The position numbers were made by a program, and so were the translations under genes. The notes beneath the pieces were generated by a model. It was not told the origin of the DNA. It worked only from the letters and a program-made list of their open reading frames with translations, and ran no database searches. A DNA stretch of 45,714 nucleotides from Deltaproteobacteria bacterium (GTDB taxonomy: Bacteria > Desulfobacterota > DSM-4660 > Desulfatiglandales > Desulfatiglandaceae), in the NCBI GenBank assembly GCA_018644785.1, contig JABGPV010000008.1, positions 1 through 45,714 of the forward strand. Reading direction: 5' to 3'. Shown one piece after another: positions 41,622 through 45,714 of the stretch (positions are counted from its first letter, which is position 1; every line of letters begins with the position of its first letter).

Positions 41622-42125
41622 ATGAAACAAGTCCTGATCACCATATCAAGAGGCATTATCGAAGAAGCAATCTTTTTTGAGGACCCGAGGCTGGCTATTC
41701 GGGCCCTGTCCGACCATGTAAAGGACATGAATCCGGAACATGATGACGCCGCCCTCTATGACAAGGAAGGATTCATCGCAAACGCCAAACATTTCCTGGA
41801 TGATGAAGATGAGTACATGGAAAACAAAGCCTTGATTGAGGATGTCTCGGAAAATTGCCCCAAACCCTTATTCATCATCGGGAACCCGGAGCATCGTCTC
41901 GGGTTCATGGTGACGTCGCCCGACGACCCACTGGGTTACGTGAATGCTGCTGAGGCGGTATCGGATCTCGGAATCATGCGCCGGGATTTCGGTAACCATT
42001 TAAGACTTTACCGGGTGTCGCCGGTAAGCGGACCTGTCGTCCAACAGGCAGACCTTGAAAAGCAAAATGCCGAATCAGTAATCGAGGATTTCGATGAGTC
42101 CCTGGTAAAAGAATACATCTTATAA
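41622..42125 (+). CDS. Hypothetical 167-aa protein
   Basis: The ATG at 41622 follows AAAGGAGGTGA; a GTG 9 nt earlier is inside the site. The first half has MKQVLITISRGIIEEAIFFED and an acidic DDEDEYMENKALIEDVSE region. The second half is a mixed fold with LGFMVTSPDDPLGYVNAAEAV. No known domain. It may be a plasmid accessory protein; function cannot be inferred. Confidence 0.6.
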   Translation: MKQVLITISRGIIEEAIFFEDPRLAIRALSDHVKDMNPEHDDAALYDKEGFIANAKHFLDDEDEYMENKALIEDVSENCPKPLFIIGNPEHRLGFMVTSPDDPLGYVNAAEAVSDLGIMRRDFGNHLRLYRVSPVSGPVVQQADLEKQNAESVIEDFDESLVKEYIL

Positions 42126-42168
42126 CGGGAAATAACAGGAGAAAATATCTCGGTTTTTCCCACAAACC

Positions 42169-42210
42169 AAAAAAGGGTTGCTTCAGCATTCGCTGGGTCG
42201 GCCCTTTTTT
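42169..42210 (+). terminator. Intrinsic terminator
   Basis: AAAAAAGGG (42169-42177) pairs with CCCTTTTTT (42202-42210), with an inner CAGC-ATTC-GCTG. The T-run is part of the stem and is followed by ATTT, so the hairpin could act in both directions. It ends 27 nt before the ATG of the AAA+ gene. Confidence 0.7.
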
Positions 42211-42237
42211 ATTTCACATCAAGGAAAGGAGTAAACA

Positions 42238-43644
42238 ATGGATTTACAAAATTATTTGAAGGCTGGTTATCCCGGATTTTACATCGAGACCGAAGAACCC
42301 TTACGCGCCATTTCATCCATGGAAACGGCAACGTGGCAATCGTTTTGCTGGGACTGCCTGAGGGGGATTACAGAAACTCAAACAAGTCGGATCATAGAAG
42401 ATCTGCCGGATCCCCTGGGTGCCATCAAATGGCTTGGGGAACGAAGCGACACGGTTCTGATCGTTCAGAATTTTCATCATTTCATCGCTTCGGTTGAAAT
42501 CATTCAGGAAATCCAGAACAGCATTCCCATCTGGAAGGCCTCTGGTTGCTGCCTGGTGATGGTGGGGCCACCCATCAGGCTCCCCCAGGAAATCGAAAAG
42601 TTCTTCAGCATCTTGGATTTCAGGCTGCCATCCATTGATGAATTGCGGCTGATCCAACAGGAACTCGCGGAAAGCGTTGGGGTGGATATCGCCGAAGATG
42701 CGGTGGAAGCGGCCTTGGGGCTCACGGAGTTTGAAAGCGAGACCGCCTTTGCCCTGAGTCTGGTTCTCAAAAAGCGGTTCTGCGCAGACATTGTCACCCA
42801 ACAGAAAATGCAGATGATCCGAAGGACCGGACTCATGGAGTTCTGGCCGCCGGTACCGGTGGACATGGTGGGTGGTCTGGACCTATTGAAACGGTATCTC
42901 TCCAACCGCAAGAAAGCGTTTGAACCCGGAAGCGAGCATCTACCAAAGCCCAAAGCGCTTTTGCTTGTGGGGATTCCCGGGACCGGCAAGTCCCTTTCCT
43001 GCAAAGCCGTGGCCTCCATTTTTGGTTGGCCCCTGATCCGTTTGGATATCTCTTCCTTGAAGGGGTCCCTTGTGGGGGAAAGCGAGCGAAAGATCAGGCA
43101 GGCCACCGCTACCATCGATGCCTTTGGAAGGGCCGTCGTCTGGCTGGACGAAATCGACAAGGTGTTCGGCGGGGTTAAATCGTCATCAAAGACGGACGGG
43201 GGCACCACCGCTTCAATGTTCGGCCACTTTTTGACCTGGATGCAGGAAACCACCAGCCCGGTTTTGGTAATGGCCACGGCCAACAATATCAAGGATCTGC
43301 CCCCTGAATTTATGAGGGCCGGACGTTTTGACGCCATGTTTTTTGTGGACCTTCCAACCGTAAAGGAACGCCTGGAAATCATGGAGATCATGAACGACCG
43401 ATACAACGCCCAAATCCCGGAAGGTTATGCGGATAACTTAAATGGCTGGACAGGCGCTGAAATCGAGCAACTGGCCAAAGATAGCCTCTTTGATGGGCTA
43501 GATGAAGCCATGAAAAGCATTGTTCCCTTGTCCAAAACAATGAAAGAGGAAATCGGCGCCCTTCAGCAGTGGGCCACGACCCGGGCAAGACGAGCCAATA
43601 TGCCCGAAGAGAGACAAACCAAAAGTGTACGGAGGATAAAATAG
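42238..43644 (+). CDS. Ycf46-like AAA+ ATPase
   Basis: The 468-aa protein has an N-terminal domain typical of Ycf46 (AGYPGFYIETEEP near residues 9-21). An AAA+ core has Walker A GIPGTGKS at 245-252, Walker B VVWLDEIDK near 299-307, and an arginine finger in FMRAGRFD near 359-366. Family knowledge: Ycf46-type ATPases are found in cyanobacteria, plastids and on mobile elements, often with DUF1257 and DUF2997 as here; the job is unknown, perhaps protein remodelling. The start follows AAAGGAG. The DUF1257 gene follows by 2 nt. Confidence 0.9.
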   Translation: MDLQNYLKAGYPGFYIETEEPLRAISSMETATWQSFCWDCLRGITETQTSRIIEDLPDPLGAIKWLGERSDTVLIVQNFHHFIASVEIIQEIQNSIPIWKASGCCLVMVGPPIRLPQEIEKFFSILDFRLPSIDELRLIQQELAESVGVDIAEDAVEAALGLTEFESETAFALSLVLKKRFCADIVTQQKMQMIRRTGLMEFWPPVPVDMVGGLDLLKRYLSNRKKAFEPGSEHLPKPKALLLVGIPGTGKSLSCKAVASIFGWPLIRLDISSLKGSLVGESERKIRQATATIDAFGRAVVWLDEIDKVFGGVKSSSKTDGGTTASMFGHFLTWMQETTSPVLVMATANNIKDLPPEFMRAGRFDAMFFVDLPTVKERLEIMEIMNDRYNAQIPEGYADNLNGWTGAEIEQLAKDSLFDGLDEAMKSIVPLSKTMKEEIGALQQWATTRARRANMPEERQTKSVRRIK

Positions 43645-43646
43645 CC

Positions 43647-44021
43647 ATGTCGCACATCAGCAAAATTGAACTGGAAGTAAAGGATCTGGGAATCCTGGGC
43701 CAGGCGTGCTCAGAGCTCGGTTTAGAGCTGATCAGGAACCGGAAAACCTTTCGGTGGTACGGCAAAGAAGCTCCCTGTGACCATGCCATCAAGGTACCGG
43801 GAGCGGAATATGAAATCGGCCTGACCCAAAGGAATGATTGTTATGAACTCAACTGCGACTTTTACGACCGCAACCTTGAAAAGAAAATCGGTTCAAAGGG
43901 AGGGCTTCTTAAGCAGGCATACGCTGTCATAAAAACCAGGGTCGAAGCTCGGAAGAAAGGGTACAGCGTTCTTGAACAGAAAACTGAAAACAGTATCAAA
44001 CTACACGTGAGGATATCATGA
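43647..44021 (+). CDS. DUF1257 (Ycf35-like) protein
   Basis: The 124-aa protein matches DUF1257/Ycf35: MSHISKIELEVKDLGIL at the N-terminus and QRNDCYELNCDFYDR in the middle. The ATG at 43647 follows GGAGG 12 nt upstream and directly succeeds the Ycf46-like gene. Its co-occurrence with Ycf46 and DUF2997 is a known conserved set. Function unknown; probable partner of the ATPase. Confidence 0.85.
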   Translation: MSHISKIELEVKDLGILGQACSELGLELIRNRKTFRWYGKEAPCDHAIKVPGAEYEIGLTQRNDCYELNCDFYDRNLEKKIGSKGGLLKQAYAVIKTRVEARKKGYSVLEQKTENSIKLHVRIS

Positions 44022-44034
44022 AAGGAGGTGTGGC

Positions 44035-44232
44035 ATGAAAGAGATCATTGTCGAAGTAAAAAACAATGGCGAAATCCAAATCATGACCCGAGGCTTCAAA
44101 GGAAAGGATTGCATTACTGAATCCGAATTCCTCAAAAAAGTGCTGGGCAAAGAAACCGCCAAGTCCCTGACACCTGCCTACTGGCAGGAAAACCAAACAC
44201 TTACCCGGAAATACCTGCCCCTGTGCGGCTAA
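44035..44232 (+). CDS. DUF2997 protein
   Basis: The 65-aa protein matches DUF2997: KEIIVEVKNNGEIQI followed by GFKGKDC near residues 21-27 and FLKKVLG. It follows DUF1257 by 13 nt with AAAGGAGG before the ATG. It is the third member of the Ycf46 module, and members of this family are small and of unknown role. Confidence 0.8.
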   Translation: MKEIIVEVKNNGEIQIMTRGFKGKDCITESEFLKKVLGKETAKSLTPAYWQENQTLTRKYLPLCG

Positions 44233-44282
44233 ACCGCTGCAAACTCAACAACCCCTGAAAAAAGCAGCAATCAATTTATCGA

Positions 44283-44313
44283 GCAGCGCATCCTTTATTA
44301 TGGATGCCGCTGC
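44283..44313 (+). promoter_or_regulatory. Leader hairpin before DUF3150 gene
   Basis: GCAGCG-CATCC (44283-44293) pairs with GGATG-CCGCTGC (44302-44313) around an AT-rich 8-nt loop, with a one-base bulge. It ends 18 nt before the ATG at 44331, just before AAAAGGAG. There is no T-run, so a leader or attenuator is more likely than a terminator. Confidence 0.5.
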
Positions 44314-44330
44314 CAAAAGGAGAATATCAC

Positions 44331-45203
44331 ATGGAAAACATATTTGAAATGGGATGTTTGATTCAGCTTTCCACCAGCGTTTGGGGCGCAAGACGCAAAA
44401 TCAAAACCGAGCAGATCAGCGACATGGCCAGTGCCAATGAGTGGCTCAGCACTCACAAAAAACTGATCGATCCCTGCGCACTCAAACCGATCCAAAAAGC
44501 GGCCAACGCTGCTCGCGGATATCTTGCAGGCGTAAGCCTGCCTTTTCCCATCAACGGCATGGTTTTCGTTCCCAAAGAAATGATTTCGAAAGTGGACGAA
44601 CAATTGGCGGTGCTGAAATCGGATTTTAATGACCAAGTGACTGAATTCATAGACCGTTACGATCGATTACGTGAAACGGCCATGGTTTACCTCGGGAACC
44701 TTTTCAATGAAACGGATTACCCGGTGAATATCGCCGGCAAGTTTTCCTTTGCCTGGCGATTTGTGGCGCTCGATGTTCCAAACGGAAAATCAGGGGTGCT
44801 GCCGCCGGAAGTGTATGAACGAGAAAAAAACAAGTTTGTACAAACCATGGAAGAAGCCCGTGAACTAGCCATTTTGTCACTCAGAGAAGAGTTCTCAGGG
44901 ATGATCAATAGGATCACGGAGCGCTTCACCAATGGCCACGATTCCAAACCGAAGGTCTTCAAGAAGGGAACCATCAACAACTTCTATGAATTCTTTGAAA
45001 CCTTCAAAGAACGGAACATTTTCCGTGACAGCGAATTGACGGAACTCGTTGGCCGGGCAGAAGCAATACTTGGCGGCAAATCCGTGGAAGCCATTCGTTC
45101 AAACGACCAACTCAAGCAACAAATAAGAAACGGCATGGCAGAAGTTGAAACATCAATGGAAGACATCTTGTCTCGGCCCCGACGCAGGATCGTCATGGAC
45201 TGA
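44331..45203 (+). CDS. DUF3150 protein
   Basis: The 290-aa protein matches DUF3150, with CLIQLSTSVWGARRKI near residues 8-23 and a helix-rich remainder containing coiled-coil-like segments (FVQTMEEARELAIL). Family knowledge: found on plasmids and prophages, often near the Ycf46/DUF1257 genes, function unknown. The ATG at 44331 follows AAAAGGAG; an ATG 27 nt earlier lies in the hairpin and is not used. A terminator follows. Confidence 0.85.
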   Translation: MENIFEMGCLIQLSTSVWGARRKIKTEQISDMASANEWLSTHKKLIDPCALKPIQKAANAARGYLAGVSLPFPINGMVFVPKEMISKVDEQLAVLKSDFNDQVTEFIDRYDRLRETAMVYLGNLFNETDYPVNIAGKFSFAWRFVALDVPNGKSGVLPPEVYEREKNKFVQTMEEARELAILSLREEFSGMINRITERFTNGHDSKPKVFKKGTINNFYEFFETFKERNIFRDSELTELVGRAEAILGGKSVEAIRSNDQLKQQIRNGMAEVETSMEDILSRPRRRIVMD

Positions 45204-45247
45204 ACAACAAAAATAACCTGACACAAAAAACCACTCTATCAACACCA

Positions 45248-45288
45248 AAAGGTCTCCCGGGAAACAATTCTTGGGAGACCTTTTTTTT
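45248..45288 (+). terminator. Strong intrinsic terminator
   Basis: AAAGGTCTCCC (45248-45258) pairs perfectly with GGGAGACCTTT (45273-45283). The run of eight T extends to 45288. The next gene's ribosome site starts 3 nt later and its ATG 15 nt later, leaving no space for a separate promoter. Confidence 0.85.
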
Positions 45289-45302
45289 GAAAGGAGGTTC
45301 CA

Positions 45303-45714
45303 ATGGCTTTCGTAGGGATAGTCGGAGCACGGAGATACCAGGACAAAAAATCGGTCACAGACCTTGTCGATTACTTCCCCGGTGATTCGGTCATTGTCAC
45401 AAGCGCGTGCAAGGGCGTATGCACCTGGACAAAAATGGCAGCAGAGAAACGAGGCATGAGTGTAGAGGTCTACGCCCCGGACCTGAGCAATATCCGCTCC
45501 AATTTTGAGGTGGCGGAAAGGTACTACCAGAGAAACCGCGAACTCATAGAGAGATGTGATTTGGTCCATGCCTTTTTAAGAGAAGAAGACGGGTGCACCG
45601 GGGGCACAGGGTTTGAGGTTAAGTATGCATCGCAGATAGGAAAACCGGTGGAACTGCATTGGGAAAACGGCTTTTCCGAAGTGCTTTATCAGAATGCCCT
45701 TCCACTTGGAGCCC
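45303..45714 (+). CDS. SLOG/YspA-like Rossmann protein, cut by window end
   Basis: The ATG follows AAAGGAGG. The frame is open to the window edge, giving at least 137 codons. It has an N-terminal VGIVGARRYQDKKSV, a VTSACKGVCTWTKMAAEKRG helix-strand unit and a CDLVHAFLREEDGCTGGTGFE loop, features of the SLOG (DprA/LOG/YpsA-related) superfamily that binds nucleotides or nucleotide-derived signals. SLOG proteins occur in plasmid and conflict systems. Its substrate cannot be determined, and the C-terminus is not in the window. Confidence 0.7.
   Translation, partial: MAFVGIVGARRYQDKKSVTDLVDYFPGDSVIVTSACKGVCTWTKMAAEKRGMSVEVYAPDLSNIRSNFEVAERYYQRNRELIERCDLVHAFLREEDGCTGGTGFEVKYASQIGKPVELHWENGFSEVLYQNALPLGA

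Noticed and set aside
42504..43406. 300-codon frame opposite the Ycf46-like gene
   Set aside because: Antisense shadow; the + strand has all AAA+ motifs in the right order.
1..45714. Transposases, insertion-sequence ends, tRNA or rRNA genes
   Set aside because: None was recognised on reading either strand; no tRNA-type attachment site was seen at the window edges.

Overview
The window is a 45.7-kb piece of an accessory replicon or large integrated element. No rRNA, tRNA, ribosomal-protein or central-metabolism gene was recognised. It is a mosaic of two styles. The flanks (about 1-25.8 kb and 39.8-45.7 kb) have balanced base composition and strong Shine-Dalgarno sites. They also hold sigma70-like promoters and, on the right, hairpin-plus-T-run terminators, as in bacterial (deltaproteobacteria-like) plasmids or ICEs. 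The middle (about 26.2-39.6 kb) is A-rich and carries an archaeal-type Orc1/Cdc6 initiator, ORB-like palindromes beside an extremely AT-rich tract, TATA-like boxes and a HerA-type ATPase. The host could be an archaeon with imported bacterial cassettes, such as a methanotrophic archaeon, or a bacterium with an archaeal-type replicon. An assembly chimera near 26 or 39.6 kb is also possible. The sequence alone does not decide.

Layout. At 0.4-3.9 kb lie a WYL regulator with a small companion gene, then an ARPP-1/DUF6569 protein and a DUF932 protein. At 4.1-20.4 kb is a complete type 1 BREX operon: brxA, brxB, brxC, pglX, [AAA ATPase + DUF4276], pglZ, brxL. The bracketed pair is translationally coupled into the operon and resembles a split OLD/PARIS-type ATPase-Toprim module. 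Two small genes follow. At 21.5-25.8 kb, on the minus strand, is a type II CBASS operon: CD-NTase, Cap2 (E2-E1), Cap3 (JAMM peptidase) and a membrane-anchored SAVED effector, behind a good sigma70 promoter.

The A-rich centre holds an ArdC-like antirestriction gene broken by one extra base, a spore-photoproduct-lyase-like radical SAM gene, cdc6 with a candidate origin, an OB-fold-like protein, an LPP20-like secreted protein, a NUDIX hydrolase and small unknown genes. Next comes a 1.9-kb non-coding block (33.6-35.5 kb) with diverged repeats and several strong hairpins, probably structured RNA. After it is an operon of an unknown protein, a Cas4/RecB-like Fe-S nuclease and a HerA ATPase fused to a winged helix and a possible nuclease domain.

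The right end (39.8-45.7 kb) is a plasmid-type cassette of small zinc-ribbon proteins, DUF2958, a Ycf46-like AAA+ ATPase, DUF1257 (Ycf35-like), DUF2997, DUF3150 and a SLOG-type protein cut by the window edge. Most of its transcription units are preceded by a hairpin only 15-30 nt before the start codon.

Together the window combines anti-phage defence (BREX with a nested module, and CBASS), a broken counter-restriction gene, and replication and maintenance genes. The most promising unexplained items are the structured-RNA block, the HerA/Cas4-like operon, the nested ATPase-DUF4276 pair in BREX, and the intra-cassette terminators.
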